Source: Trueperella pecoris (GTDB taxonomy: Bacteria; Actinomycetota; Actinomycetes; Actinomycetales; Actinomycetaceae). From it: a stretch of DNA of 64,000 nucleotides. Where the stretch lies: NCBI RefSeq assembly GCF_014926385.1, contig NZ_CP053291.1:1922001-1986000 (forward strand), written 5' to 3'. Made by a program: the position numbers and the translations under genes. Of this stretch, positions 42,950-51,719 are shown one piece after another (position 1 is the first letter of the stretch; each line of letters opens with the position of its first letter). Under the pieces are notes generated by a model. That model made no database searches. It was given only the letters and a program-made list of their open reading frames with translations, and was not told the DNA's origin.

Positions 42950-44026
42950 TCACAGTTCGCGGTCGAGCGGATAGCCTTCAACGGGGCCCTCGGTATTCGA
43001 GATCCACCCGAGGGCCGGGGCCACATGCTCGGCGAAGTTGCTCAAGATCCGCACGTTCGCGTCCACTCCGAGCTGGTTGGGAATCGTGATCATCAAGGTG
43101 TCAGCTGCGGCGATGGCGGGATCGGCCTTGAGCTGGTCAATAAGAACGTCAGGCTCGGCGGCGTAAGTCCGGCCGAAGGTTGTCTGCACGCCCGGTTCAA
43201 TCATGCCGATCTGATCCTCCCCCGAGGCGAGCAGGCCGTACTGACGCCGATCCTCATCGGAGAGGATCGGGAAAATCGAGCGCGACACAGACACGCGCGG
43301 CACCCAATCATGTCCGGCGTCTACCCACGCCTGACGATACCTAACGATCTGTTCCGCCTGAAGCTCACCCAGTGTTCGCCCATCGGCTTCCGAGACAAGT
43401 GTTGATGACATGAGATTGACCCCATCGCGAGCCGCCTGCTCGGCACTGGCATGGGTACCCGCACCCCACCAGACCCGCTTGTCAAGGTCGGGCGAGTGGG
43501 GAAAGATCGGCAACGGAGTACCAGGCTGATACATGCGCGGGTACTGCTGCTCAAGCGGGGCAGCTTCGGCCACTGCGTATCCGCGAATCGCGGCCATGAA
43601 CAGCTCAAACTTTTTGCGCGCTATGTCGGCACCATTGGGGGCCTCGCCCGTGTATCCAAACGCCTCCCAGCCCTTGTTGGCCGGCTCGGGCGACCCGCGC
43701 GAGACGCCGAGCGCCACTCGCCCGTCCGCCAGCAGGTCGAGCGCGCCCGCCTCCTCGGCCAGGTAGTACGGGTTTTCGTAGCGCATGTCGATCACGCCGG
43801 TTCCCACCTCAATGCGCTTGGTTGCACCAATCATCGCGGCGAGCATGGGCATGGGCGCCGCACCTTGAGGCGCAAAGTGATGGACGCGAATATAGGCACC
43901 ATTAACCCCGATCTCGTCGGCAGCCCTCGCGATCTCGAGTTGTGCCTGGAGAGTCTGGCGGGCGTCCATCCCCTGTTGCCCGGGCAGAGCATGGTGACCG
44001 AAACTTAAAAGTCCAAAAGCCTTCAT
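42950..44026 (-). CDS. LLM-class (luciferase-like) flavin oxidoreductase
   Basis: A 358-aa bacterial-luciferase-family TIM barrel. Typical segments are YIRVHHFAPQGAAPMPMLAA (about residues 36-55), GTGVIDMRYENPYYLAEEAG and LDLLADGRVALGVSRGSPEP (about 89-108). It probably uses reduced FMN or F420 to oxidise an unknown substrate. ATG 44026 matches the family start (MKAFGLLSFG). A TACAAT -10 box ends six bases before it, so the transcript is likely leaderless. Confidence 0.85.
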   Translation of the reverse strand: MKAFGLLSFGHHALPGQQGMDARQTLQAQLEIARAADEIGVNGAYIRVHHFAPQGAAPMPMLAAMIGATKRIEVGTGVIDMRYENPYYLAEEAGALDLLADGRVALGVSRGSPEPANKGWEAFGYTGEAPNGADIARKKFELFMAAIRGYAVAEAAPLEQQYPRMYQPGTPLPIFPHSPDLDKRVWWGAGTHASAEQAARDGVNLMSSTLVSEADGRTLGELQAEQIVRYRQAWVDAGHDWVPRVSVSRSIFPILSDEDRRQYGLLASGEDQIGMIEPGVQTTFGRTYAAEPDVLIDQLKADPAIAAADTLMITIPNQLGVDANVRILSNFAEHVAPALGWISNTEGPVEGYPLDREL

Positions 44027-44032
44027 AGTTGA

Positions 44033-44038
44033 ATTGTA
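44033..44038 (-). promoter_or_regulatory. -10 box of a leaderless transcript (luciferase-like gene)
   Basis: TACAAT on the minus strand ends six bases before the ATG at 44026. No Shine-Dalgarno sequence is present, so transcription probably begins at the start codon. Confidence 0.55.
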
Positions 44039-44252
44039 AACTACTTTGGTTTGCGGGGAAACCCGTCGGTCGCACGGTTCACGAGGTTTGTCACCCCCAT
44101 TCCCCGCGTGATCATCTCCGCCTCGTCTACGGGGCGAGGCCGGCGGAAGCATCCACACGCCGCGACATCAAGCCAGCCTCGTAGAGCGAGGACCAGAAGC
44201 GATTCGACGGCACGGCATGGTGACGGCGTCGCGAGAGTGAAAGAATGCGGCC

Positions 44253-44894
44253 ATGGACCTTCTCTCAGCAACGGGCCTCGCCGGAGCCGCCGGCCTCAAC
44301 GCCTACATCCCGCTCCTCATTTTCGGCCTGCTCGCGCGCTTCACCGACGCCGTCACGCTCCCCTCGGGCTGGCAGTGGCTGGCAGACCCCGTCCTCCTCA
44401 CGGTCGTGGCGCTGCTGCTGGCCGTCGAGTTTATTGCCGACAAGATCCCGGTGGTGGACACGGTCAACGACGTCATCCAGACGGCGATCCGCCCGGCCTC
44501 AGGCGGCCTCGTCTTTGCCTCGGGCCTCGACGCCTACGGCAGAACCTCCACGGTCTCCTCCGGCTCGGTGTTCTCAGAGCCCAAGACATGGGTCGCGATC
44601 GGGGCCGGCGTGATCATCGCGTTCATCATGCACGCACTCAAGGCGACCGCCCGCCCCGCGGTCAACGCCGGAACGCTCGGCACGGGGGCGGCCGTGATGT
44701 CGACGGCGGAGGACACCACATCGGTGGGCCTATCTCTTGCCGCAATCTTTGTGCCGATCCTGGCGGGACTCGCGATCGTCGTCGTGATCGGGGGCTTCGC
44801 ACTGCTCGCCTACAAGGCCATTACCTGGAACAACGCCCGCAAGCGCGGCAAGGGATCGGGCCTGCCCTACGAGCCAGCGGATCCGCACTCCTAG
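44253..44894 (+). CDS. DUF4126-family membrane protein
   Basis: A 213-aa protein with about five membrane segments. GLAGAAGLNAYIPLLIFGLL at the start, VEFIADKIPVVDTVNDVIQT (about residues 59-78) and the RPASGGLVFASG segment define DUF4126. The function is unknown. ATG 44253 has GTGAAAGAAT six bases upstream and no ribosome site, the same arrangement as dcd. It ends 34 bp from the aroD stop. Confidence 0.85.
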   Translation: MDLLSATGLAGAAGLNAYIPLLIFGLLARFTDAVTLPSGWQWLADPVLLTVVALLLAVEFIADKIPVVDTVNDVIQTAIRPASGGLVFASGLDAYGRTSTVSSGSVFSEPKTWVAIGAGVIIAFIMHALKATARPAVNAGTLGTGAAVMSTAEDTTSVGLSLAAIFVPILAGLAIVVVIGGFALLAYKAITWNNARKRGKGSGLPYEPADPHS

Positions 44895-44928
44895 GCGTCC
44901 GGCGGCTTCCGATCTCGCCCCGAGCGGC

Positions 44929-45753
44929 CTAGTCGTCCGCGGAAGCCTCGCTCGCGGCCGCCGCCTCTTCTTCAGCTAGTCTAGCCTTGGCTCGCGCATC
45001 TCCCAACGCCTCAAATAGGTGCCCGATCGTAGGCTGCCCAGGAGCGGTGGAACCATTAGCTGTGGCAAAGGTAGCCACCGACCCATACTTCCAGCCCTCG
45101 AGTCGAGACCGAATACCCGCGTTCCCCATGGCGATAGTCACGATCGCTCGCCCACTTGCGTCAGCGATCATCTTCGTCATCTGCAGAAGGCGCATCGTGT
45201 CTTCCTCGCTACGCGCCATCACAGCCAGCTTAGGAACAGCGTTCCCCACCGCCAACATGTCCTCGATCATGACGTAGAGGACCTCATTATCGGGAGTCTC
45301 TACCCAGTCATGATGGGAGATGACGGGGGTGTAGCCCAGCTGCACAGCGCGGGCAACCAGATCCGGGGTCGCATCCAATTGGAATTCGACGTCGATGCCG
45401 ACGCGTTCTGCCGAAAAACCCTCCTGCATCAGGATATCGAGTAGCGTGGCGAGCAAAACACGGTATCGAAATGGTGTCATTTCGACTTCGCCGCCCTGCT
45501 CCCGGGTACGTACCGTAATAAGGACGGGTACGGAAAGTTGAGTGAAAAGCTCACGCAGGAGCTCACGCCCTGTCGAATCGATATCCATCCCTGGATGGGC
45601 GGCGAGCAGGTAATCGAGGCGGAATTCGACGACGTCGGCGCCGGCCTGCTCGCATTCTATCGCTTGGGCGAGGATAACCTGCGGGGTCGTGCCCGTCACG
45701 GGAACGATAACGGCCGGGCGTTTACCTTGTTGATTTCCTAGGTCAAAAATCAC
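44929..45753 (-). CDS. aroD: Type I 3-dehydroquinate dehydratase
   Basis: A 274-aa type I dehydroquinase. EFRLDYL (about residues 43-49) starts the active site, His is in VISHHDW (about 142) and the Schiff-base Lys in NAVPKLAVMA (about 170). It dehydrates 3-dehydroquinate to 3-dehydroshikimate in aromatic amino-acid synthesis (or runs in the quinate direction). The GTG start overlaps the stop of the upstream TPR-like gene by 4 nt, so it is coupled to the MoxR/vWA operon, an unexpected neighbour. The C-terminal 20 residues form an Ala/Glu tail. Confidence 0.92.
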   Translation of the reverse strand: MIFDLGNQQGKRPAVIVPVTGTTPQVILAQAIECEQAGADVVEFRLDYLLAAHPGMDIDSTGRELLRELFTQLSVPVLITVRTREQGGEVEMTPFRYRVLLATLLDILMQEGFSAERVGIDVEFQLDATPDLVARAVQLGYTPVISHHDWVETPDNEVLYVMIEDMLAVGNAVPKLAVMARSEEDTMRLLQMTKMIADASGRAIVTIAMGNAGIRSRLEGWKYGSVATFATANGSTAPGQPTIGHLFEALGDARAKARLAEEEAAAASEASADD

Positions 45754-46472
45754 CAGTTTTCTCCGTTCGTACTGCCAAAGTCCTTTTCGAGCTCTTGCAG
45801 GACACGGCGCTGTTGCTCCACTTCCTTAGCCCGTTTTCTCAACTCCTCATCTTTAAGTTCGTCGCCAGGTTCTTTGCCCGTGTCCTGTTGCTTTTCTCCT
45901 TGGGGGGTTTCTTTGGCCTTCTCCTGAGACCGTGCTTTGCTCCCTTCCTTTTCAGCTTTCTCCGTGGCCTGTTCGAACAATTCTTTGGCTTTCTCGCCCT
46001 GGTCGGCGCAGGTTTGCACCGTCGTCGCCGCCTGGTCGTAGGCCCGTTGGGCGTCCTTAGCACGTCCGGCTTGGCTGAGCCGTTCTCCATCCAGTGCGTG
46101 GGCAATTGAAAGGTTGATGCGGACTTTGCATTCGTCAGTGTAGTCCTCGTCATGGACGACGCCGTGGGGCAGGTCGGCGTCGGTATCTTTTACAACGAGG
46201 TCGAGTGCAGCAGAGAGCTTATTGATGGCGGAATTGAGCGCACCAGCACGCACTTCTGCGGTGCCCGCACCGAGGTAGGCGGACCATCGGCCAAAGCCGT
46301 CTGGCATGGTGTGGCGAGCGACATCGTAGGCTTGTGCAGAAGCGGCAAAAGATTGCTCAGCATAGCGAGAGTGACCTGTCATCAAGCTGTAAATGACGCT
46401 GCCAGATACGATAGCACCAACCATTGCCAGCGCTGTCAGCACCGCGCATATGGCAAGGACAACCCTCTTCAT
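45750..46472 (-). CDS. Membrane-anchored TPR-like protein of the MoxR/vWA operon
   Basis: A 240-aa protein with one N-terminal membrane anchor (about residues 5-28), then helix pairs resembling tetratricopeptide repeats (about 40-160). A Lys/Glu-rich coiled-coil tail follows (about 160-230, many EKAKE-type repeats). It overlaps the vWA gene by 4 nt. In Bat-type operons a TPR protein often works with the vWA proteins as scaffold at the membrane. I infer the role from position and fold, not from a named family. Confidence 0.65.
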   Translation of the reverse strand: MKRVVLAICAVLTALAMVGAIVSGSVIYSLMTGHSRYAEQSFAASAQAYDVARHTMPDGFGRWSAYLGAGTAEVRAGALNSAINKLSAALDLVVKDTDADLPHGVVHDEDYTDECKVRINLSIAHALDGERLSQAGRAKDAQRAYDQAATTVQTCADQGEKAKELFEQATEKAEKEGSKARSQEKAKETPQGEKQQDTGKEPGDELKDEELRKRAKEVEQQRRVLQELEKDFGSTNGENW

Positions 46473-47494
46473 GGTCTCCGCCTTTCTCCAGACGGGCCGG
46501 CGGGTTTGGCTCGCATTGATCCCACCATACGCAGTCGGGGCATGAGATCAAACAGTTCCCACCCCATGAGAAGCACTAAGACAACGGCGAAAGGCCAGAT
46601 GATTGGGCTGTAAAGCGAATCTTCCTTATCGGAGCTAACGCTCATGCCCTTTTGAATCTGTTTGACGATCTCGCTGATGCCCGCTGGCCCCGACCGATGA
46701 ACGTAGGGCAGTCCAATTTGGTCGGCGATAGCCTGTAGTGATTTCGGATCGGCCTTCGATATGGCTATTTGCCCATTTGGAGCCTTAATGTATTCCGAGC
46801 TGGAGACGTAGGCTTCGCGGCGCAGCATCGGCCCACCCGACTCAGTCCCGTAGCCGAGTACGACACCGCCGCTCACCAGCTCCTTCCATTGCGAAAAATC
46901 AGGCTCTTCGCCGCGCTTTGATGCCGACGCGTCAGTGCTCTCACCGTCAGTCATCAAAATAACGACGGGTTCGAATTTGTTGGCTTGACGGGCACGCAAC
47001 TGTTGCAGAATACGGCTAACTTCCGCCACCGGGCGGTTGACCGAGGATCCTGCCGAAAAATCGGTCAGTTCCCTGTCGTAAACGTCGATCCATGCGCGAA
47101 CCGCGGATTTGTCGGTCGTCAGCGGAAGCTGCTGGCTGGCACTGGAGCTATACTCCACCACCGAATAATGAGCATTGGGTAAGGCATCGAGGATCGCGAG
47201 CGCGTCAGCCTTCACCCCCTCCAGCCTTTGCCGGTTTCCGTCATAATCCTGGGCCGCCATCGATCCCGTAGCGTCTACCACGAAATAGACCGCCACATTC
47301 GATTCTAGGACACGCGTTTGGACCGCTACGGCAGGGGCAAGACCCATCAGGAGTACCATCGCAAGCATGATTGCGCGGCGTAGCCAAGCAACCCATTGCC
47401 CACGGTTTGCCCGCAAGCCCATGACGATGCCAACAAGCCCCAGCCCTGCGACGGCGGCTAGGGCGGCGGGCGGGAGAATGAATTGGAAACTCAC
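46469..47494 (-). CDS. Membrane von Willebrand factor A protein, BatB-like
   Basis: A 341-aa protein: two N-terminal membrane segments, a vWA domain (about residues 70-260) and a C-terminal membrane segment (about 305-325). The metal-ion site is VVDATGSM (DxTGS type) with the conserved Asp in ILMTDGESTD. The GTG start at 47494 overlaps the previous stop (GTGA) and follows GGAGG. An in-frame GTG at 47509 is less likely. It acts in the membrane with the MoxR ATPase, probably as a folding or insertion factor. Confidence 0.85.
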   Translation of the reverse strand: MSFQFILPPAALAAVAGLGLVGIVMGLRANRGQWVAWLRRAIMLAMVLLMGLAPAVAVQTRVLESNVAVYFVVDATGSMAAQDYDGNRQRLEGVKADALAILDALPNAHYSVVEYSSSASQQLPLTTDKSAVRAWIDVYDRELTDFSAGSSVNRPVAEVSRILQQLRARQANKFEPVVILMTDGESTDASASKRGEEPDFSQWKELVSGGVVLGYGTESGGPMLRREAYVSSSEYIKAPNGQIAISKADPKSLQAIADQIGLPYVHRSGPAGISEIVKQIQKGMSVSSDKEDSLYSPIIWPFAVVLVLLMGWELFDLMPRLRMVGSMRAKPAGPSGERRRP

Positions 47495-48468
47495 AGCTTG
47501 AACCTCCACGCGAGGCCGATAAGCAGGAGGAGAGCGACAGCCATATAGGCAGGCCAGTGTCCTGGTTCGTCGACGATGACCGAATCGCCTGGCGTCACGA
47601 GATCCGCGGCATCTTGGGCCTGGATCGCGGAGACGATCTTTGATGCAGAATCAACGTCTTTGAAGGAGTAATAGTGCATGCCGTGGTTTGTGAGCAGCGA
47701 ACGCATCTCGTCGTTCGTCTCCGGTGAGGCTGTACCTGGCACGTATATCCCATGGATTGTAACCTCAGCACGCACCGCGCGTTTAATAGCCTCGCTCAGC
47801 GTGAAGACCGGGCTACCGGCCAGCTGGTTGTCCGTGGCAAAAATGACTGATCTAGCCCTGTGCTGATCAGCCAAGTCAAAAGAATTTAAGCAAGACACCA
47901 AACCGTCACCGATAAGAGAGGAACCATAGGCCAGCCCGGCACCGGTTCCGGCCAAGAGTCGAGTCAACCCTGCGATGTCTTTCGCCGTCATTGCGGCCAC
48001 GGCGTCGTCGAGCTGTTCTTTGATAAGCCCATAATCATTAGTCAACGGAAAAACAATGCGCGACCCGGAATTAAACACGGACATTCCCACACGCTCGCCT
48101 TCAAAATTTTCTACAAGTTTGGCAAAATGGCGCAGAACCTCGGCGTCGTAGTCAATGACCGAGCCGGAAACATCCAGGCAAAGCATAATGTCACGCGTAG
48201 AAAGTTTGCTCTCGACGTTGTGTGAGCCAGCCGGTCTCGCCGCCACATACGCACTCGCCGCGCCGCCAAACACACCCAAGGCGATGACAGCGGCCATCAC
48301 GACACGCAAAATGGCCAGTCGTTTGCGAACGCGCGGATGCCGAAGAGCTTCACGCGTATGGGCCACTTTGACACCCGCGCCGCCCGAAACGCGATACCTG
48401 AACCAGCCCGCGACGCCCGCAAACGCGAGCACAATCCCCAAGACGATTCCGAGAACAGGATTTACCAT
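47491..48468 (-). CDS. Membrane von Willebrand factor A protein, BatA-like
   Basis: A 325-aa protein with two N-terminal membrane segments, a vWA domain with the metal site LCLDVSGSV (about residues 98-106) and IFATDNQL, and a C-terminal membrane segment. ATG 48468 overlaps the stop of the upstream gene by 7 nt. It is the first of two adjacent vWA proteins whose domains face the cytosol or cell surface between membrane anchors, the usual BatA-BatB pair. Confidence 0.85.
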   Translation of the reverse strand: MVNPVLGIVLGIVLAFAGVAGWFRYRVSGGAGVKVAHTREALRHPRVRKRLAILRVVMAAVIALGVFGGAASAYVAARPAGSHNVESKLSTRDIMLCLDVSGSVIDYDAEVLRHFAKLVENFEGERVGMSVFNSGSRIVFPLTNDYGLIKEQLDDAVAAMTAKDIAGLTRLLAGTGAGLAYGSSLIGDGLVSCLNSFDLADQHRARSVIFATDNQLAGSPVFTLSEAIKRAVRAEVTIHGIYVPGTASPETNDEMRSLLTNHGMHYYSFKDVDSASKIVSAIQAQDAADLVTPGDSVIVDEPGHWPAYMAVALLLLIGLAWRFKL

Positions 48469-48920
48469 GCCAGCACCACCTTCACGGCTCGCTCGCGGGC
48501 CGCCAAGATATCGGCCCGAGCCTGCGGGGCAAAGGACGGAACTTCCCACGAAGCAATCAACTCAGCAACCTCGCGGAACTCCTCTACCTGGGCGAGCCGT
48601 CCCACCTGCCACGACGAAACATCAGTTTGTGATCTCTCCCCCAAGATGGCGCGTAATTCCGTCGCCAGTTCGAGGTGTAATGCACGCGCCTGGTCGCCGG
48701 GTCCCACTCCGGCTGCCACGTGTCGAGCGACGATATCATCAATGCGGGCCACCCACCGTTCCTGGTCTGTCACCTTCACGGGCGATACCTTCAGCTTCGG
48801 CGTATAGTCCTTCAGCCATAAACCAAAAACGACGCCGGTGACCATCACTACTAGACACAACCCAAAAATGAGCCACCATAGCGAAGGTACGGACGAAGGT
48901 GCGATGAGTTGGTCAAGCAT
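48462..48920 (-). CDS. Small membrane-anchored protein of the MoxR/vWA operon
   Basis: A 152-aa protein with one N-terminal membrane segment (about residues 12-35) and a soluble helical domain. ATG 48920 follows GGAGG and overlaps the DUF58 stop by 8 nt. Its position between DUF58 and the vWA genes matches the DUF4381-like slot of such operons, but the similarity is positional only. Confidence 0.65.
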   Translation of the reverse strand: MLDQLIAPSSVPSLWWLIFGLCLVVMVTGVVFGLWLKDYTPKLKVSPVKVTDQERWVARIDDIVARHVAAGVGPGDQARALHLELATELRAILGERSQTDVSSWQVGRLAQVEEFREVAELIASWEVPSFAPQARADILAARERAVKVVLAW

Positions 48921-49809
48921 GGGACCTCCGAAGAAGCTGCACAATTGCCTGAGGCACCTGCGCCACGGACTCCACCGTAGCGTGGCGAATCCCGTTGGAG
49001 CGCAGCAGGTCCGACGCGAACTGGTGGGCACGGCGTCGTTCTTCAGCCAGATCATGACGTAACACTGGGTCGTCACGCAAAAAAGCCGGAATGATCGACC
49101 CGGTATCCCCGTCCACCATACGCTCAACCCCACTAGCGGCCACTGACATATCCGCCACCCTCAAAACGATCATTTCGTGCCGGGTACGCACACGTCGAAC
49201 CGTCTTGCCATCAGGCAAATCAGGCCAATACTCATCCGTAATAACCATGAGCAGTGCGCGAGGCTGAGCCATCCGCAAGAGTTCCTCGAGCATGCCCGAC
49301 ACTTGCGAATTACCATCCGAGTCCTCGATGCGTTCCTGTACCGAATCTAAAGCAAAATCAAGATGGGAGTTACCGTGGCGAGCCGGAATACGAGTCAGAC
49401 CAGCCGAATCACCATAAGCTACCGCAAGTCGATCACCGCGTTGGATCGCAAGATATCCCATGATATCCGCGGCAAACATCGCGATCTCGCTCTTCGTCTC
49501 GCCAGAAGGCGCAGCAGCCTGCATCTCATGCCCAGTGTCAACCACCAACTGGGTAAACATGTCCGTCTCGCGCTCGAAACGGCGAATGATCGGATGGCCG
49601 GCCCGAGCCGAGGACTTCCAATCAATGTCAGCCACATCCGCCCCATACGTGTAATCGACCAGGTCAACAAAATCGTGCCCATGCCCTGTCAGCAACGAGG
49701 CATGGCGCCCTTCAAAGGCTCCCGACGCGGGACGAATCACCGGCAAAGAGACCTTCGCGCGGACAAGCGCGGATCTCGTTGCCGCCGAGCGCTGTTTGTG
49801 CATTCTCAT
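48913..49809 (-). CDS. DUF58-domain protein of the MoxR/vWA operon
   Basis: A 298-aa soluble DUF58 protein. The signature DIDWKSSARAGHPIIRRFE (about residues 61-79) followed by QLVVDTGHEM is typical; the C-terminal half has a degenerate vWA-like fold (LLMVITDEYWPDL). DUF58 proteins occur next to MoxR ATPases and vWA proteins, where they are thought to be client or adaptor subunits. It overlaps moxR by 4 nt (ATGA). Confidence 0.88.
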   Translation of the reverse strand: MRMHKQRSAATRSALVRAKVSLPVIRPASGAFEGRHASLLTGHGHDFVDLVDYTYGADVADIDWKSSARAGHPIIRRFERETDMFTQLVVDTGHEMQAAAPSGETKSEIAMFAADIMGYLAIQRGDRLAVAYGDSAGLTRIPARHGNSHLDFALDSVQERIEDSDGNSQVSGMLEELLRMAQPRALLMVITDEYWPDLPDGKTVRRVRTRHEMIVLRVADMSVAASGVERMVDGDTGSIIPAFLRDDPVLRHDLAEERRRAHQFASDLLRSNGIRHATVESVAQVPQAIVQLLRRSHA

Positions 49810-50807
49810 GGCGTGGGAACAGCTTGGAATACGGCGTCGATCATCGATTCGGTACTCACGTTACTGGCTAGCGCCTCATAAGTTCGCACAAGACGATGGC
49901 GAAGAACCTCATGACGCAAAGCGGTGATGTCTTGCGGGGTAACGTAATTTCTGCCGGACTGCAGCGCCAAGGCCTGCCCAACCTGCATGAGGGCCAGCCC
50001 TCCACGCGGCGATGAGCCCACTCTCAGATAGTGTGAAAGTTCCGGTACCGGGCGCGGGCCACGACCACGCGTCGTGTTAATTATGTCCACAATGAACTTC
50101 TTGATCGACTCATCCACATATACTCGCGAGGCGATGTGCTGCAGGTAACGCACGTCGTCAGTGCTAATCGGCTCCACACCATGTGGCCGACCAAAACTGC
50201 CCTCAACGCTCTTGGTCAAAATTTCCAGTTCCTCAGCCGGCTCTGGGTAGGTCAACACTTCCTTAAGCAAGAAACGATCCATCTGAGCCTCGGGCAACAC
50301 GTAGGTTCCCTCCTCCTCGATGGGGTTCTGCGTCGCCATCACCATAAATGGGTCCGGCAGCGGGAAGATCGTTCCGCCAATCGAAGTCTGGCGCTCCTGC
50401 ATCGCCTCAAGCATCGCCGACTGAGTCTTAGCCGAACTGCGGTTGATCTCATCAAGCAACACCATGTTGTTGTGGACCGGGCCCAGTTGGGTCGAAAAAG
50501 CACCCGTCTCATAGGAGTAGATCTGTGTGCCCACAATGTCATTCGGCATCAGGTCCGGGGTGCACTGGATACGAGCAAACGAGCCCGAAACTGCCTCCGC
50601 TAGGGTCACCGCCGCCGTCGTTTTCGCCAGGCCCGGTACAGATTCAAGCAACACATGCCCGCGTGCCATCAGCGACACCACAAGCGCTGTCCCCAACTTT
50701 TCTTGGCCAACTACACGCCCTTTAAAGATCGCCTGCACACGCCCCAACAGACTTTCGACACGCGCCAACTCGTCCTCATTAACGTGTCCGCTTGCCATTT
50801 CGTTCAT
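49806..50807 (-). CDS. moxR: MoxR-family AAA+ ATPase
   Basis: A 333-aa AAA+ protein with Walker A LESVPGLAKTT (about residues 53-63), Walker B MVLLDEINRSS (about 115-125), sensor 1 in MVMATQNPIEEEGTY and the arginine-containing lid. It is the first gene of the operon MoxR-DUF58-152 aa-vWA-vWA-TPR-AroD. MoxR proteins remodel or insert cofactors into partner proteins with help from vWA subunits. ATG 50807 has AAGGGGAC as ribosome site. A TATACT -10 box lies 30 bp upstream. Confidence 0.9.
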   Translation of the reverse strand: MNEMASGHVNEDELARVESLLGRVQAIFKGRVVGQEKLGTALVVSLMARGHVLLESVPGLAKTTAAVTLAEAVSGSFARIQCTPDLMPNDIVGTQIYSYETGAFSTQLGPVHNNMVLLDEINRSSAKTQSAMLEAMQERQTSIGGTIFPLPDPFMVMATQNPIEEEGTYVLPEAQMDRFLLKEVLTYPEPAEELEILTKSVEGSFGRPHGVEPISTDDVRYLQHIASRVYVDESIKKFIVDIINTTRGRGPRPVPELSHYLRVGSSPRGGLALMQVGQALALQSGRNYVTPQDITALRHEVLRHRLVRTYEALASNVSTESMIDAVFQAVPTP

Positions 50808-50836
50808 CGTGTCCCCTTCGTTGGTTATTAGACTCA

Positions 50837-50842
50837 AGTATA
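50837..50842 (-). promoter_or_regulatory. -10 box of the moxR operon
   Basis: TATACT on the minus strand, 30 bp upstream of the moxR start; the -35 is not obvious. Confidence 0.5.
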
Positions 50843-50868
50843 GGTGCTTGGACATCTGTGCACGTCAG

Positions 50869-50890
50869 TTGCCAGCTTTCATGGTGGCAA
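50869..50890. promoter_or_regulatory. Candidate operator between divergent genes
   Basis: TTGCCA (50869-50874) and TGGCAA (50885-50890) form an inverted repeat with a 10-bp spacer in the moxR/DUF6636 intergenic region, next to the TAGGAT -10 of the plus-strand gene (50897-50902). Confidence 0.35.
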
Positions 50891-50929
50891 GTCGTTTAGG
50901 ATGATGCTACGTCGTCATGAGGAGGACCA

Positions 50930-51583
50930 ATGAGCAACGAGTGGCTACCCAACCACGTCCACGGCCAGGACCACCACGCCCAACCCGATCGGCGGCCGCT
51001 CTACTTCTTCCTCGGCTCCGCCGCCGTGCTCTTCCTCGTCGTCTCCATCCTCTTCTTCCAACACATGATCAATTCCGGGCGCGGACTGGCCGAACGCCCA
51101 GGGCCGTCCGTCACGGCCAGGTCCGCAGAAGCCGGGAGTTCGACCGCCGGGACGGGAGGAACCGGGGGCACAGAGGCCGGTTCCGGCACGACGTCGGGCT
51201 CGCCCACCACCGAACCAAGCCCCAGCGCAACCCTGCAACGCCCCGCACCCGAGGGCGCCATCTCGGCGGCCGCGTTCACCACCCCGGCGAAGAACATCCA
51301 CTGCCGCATTAATTCCGACAATGCAGAATGTTCCATCTACACCTATTCCTACCCCTCGCCCGGGCAGTGCGAAGGGAAAACCGCCACGTACAGCGTCGGG
51401 CGAGAAGACCCCGTCGAAGCCGGCTGCACATACTCGGTGGAAACCCCCGAGGTGCTCGATTACGGCACCGCCGTAGCAATGAACGGCTTCGCCTGCACAC
51501 TCGAACAGAACGGGGTGACCTGCTGGTCAGAGGCTTCCGGGCACGGCTTCGAACTCGCCCGCTCCGCGGACCGACTCTTCTAG
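50930..51583 (+). CDS. Membrane-anchored protein with DUF6636-like extracellular domain
   Basis: A 217-aa protein. It has one membrane segment near the N-terminus (about residues 24-46), then a Ser/Thr/Gly/Pro-rich linker (about 60-105) and a compact domain with six Cys. The domain begins FTTPAKNIHCRINSDNAECS and continues with YPSPGQCEGK, EAGCTYSV and FACTLEQNGVTCWS. The pattern resembles DUF6636 (NxxC...C repeats) of actinobacterial surface proteins. Function unknown. ATG follows GAGGAGGACC. Confidence 0.7.
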   Translation: MSNEWLPNHVHGQDHHAQPDRRPLYFFLGSAAVLFLVVSILFFQHMINSGRGLAERPGPSVTARSAEAGSSTAGTGGTGGTEAGSGTTSGSPTTEPSPSATLQRPAPEGAISAAAFTTPAKNIHCRINSDNAECSIYTYSYPSPGQCEGKTATYSVGREDPVEAGCTYSVETPEVLDYGTAVAMNGFACTLEQNGVTCWSEASGHGFELARSADRLF

Positions 51584-51642
51584 GTAGCCCGTGCCTGGTG
51601 GCTGGTCTGGGTGGGCTGCGCGTGCTCAGCTGGACCTGCGCG

Positions 51643-51719
51643 TGGCAAATCCTGTGAGAATATGGAATTTGATGAACACAAACCGCGATTCCAGTCAAAA
51701 AGTCACAACATTTGGCGGG
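51643..51719. repeat. Family-2 77-bp element, copy 3 (reverse orientation)
   Basis: The ends GGCAAATCCTGTGAG and TCACAACATTTGGCGG match copies 1 and 2, but the interior matches their reverse complement (AATTTGATGAACACA versus ATTTTGGTGAACGCA). It supplies the candidate start codon and about the first 16 codons of the YwiC-like gene. Confidence 0.8.
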
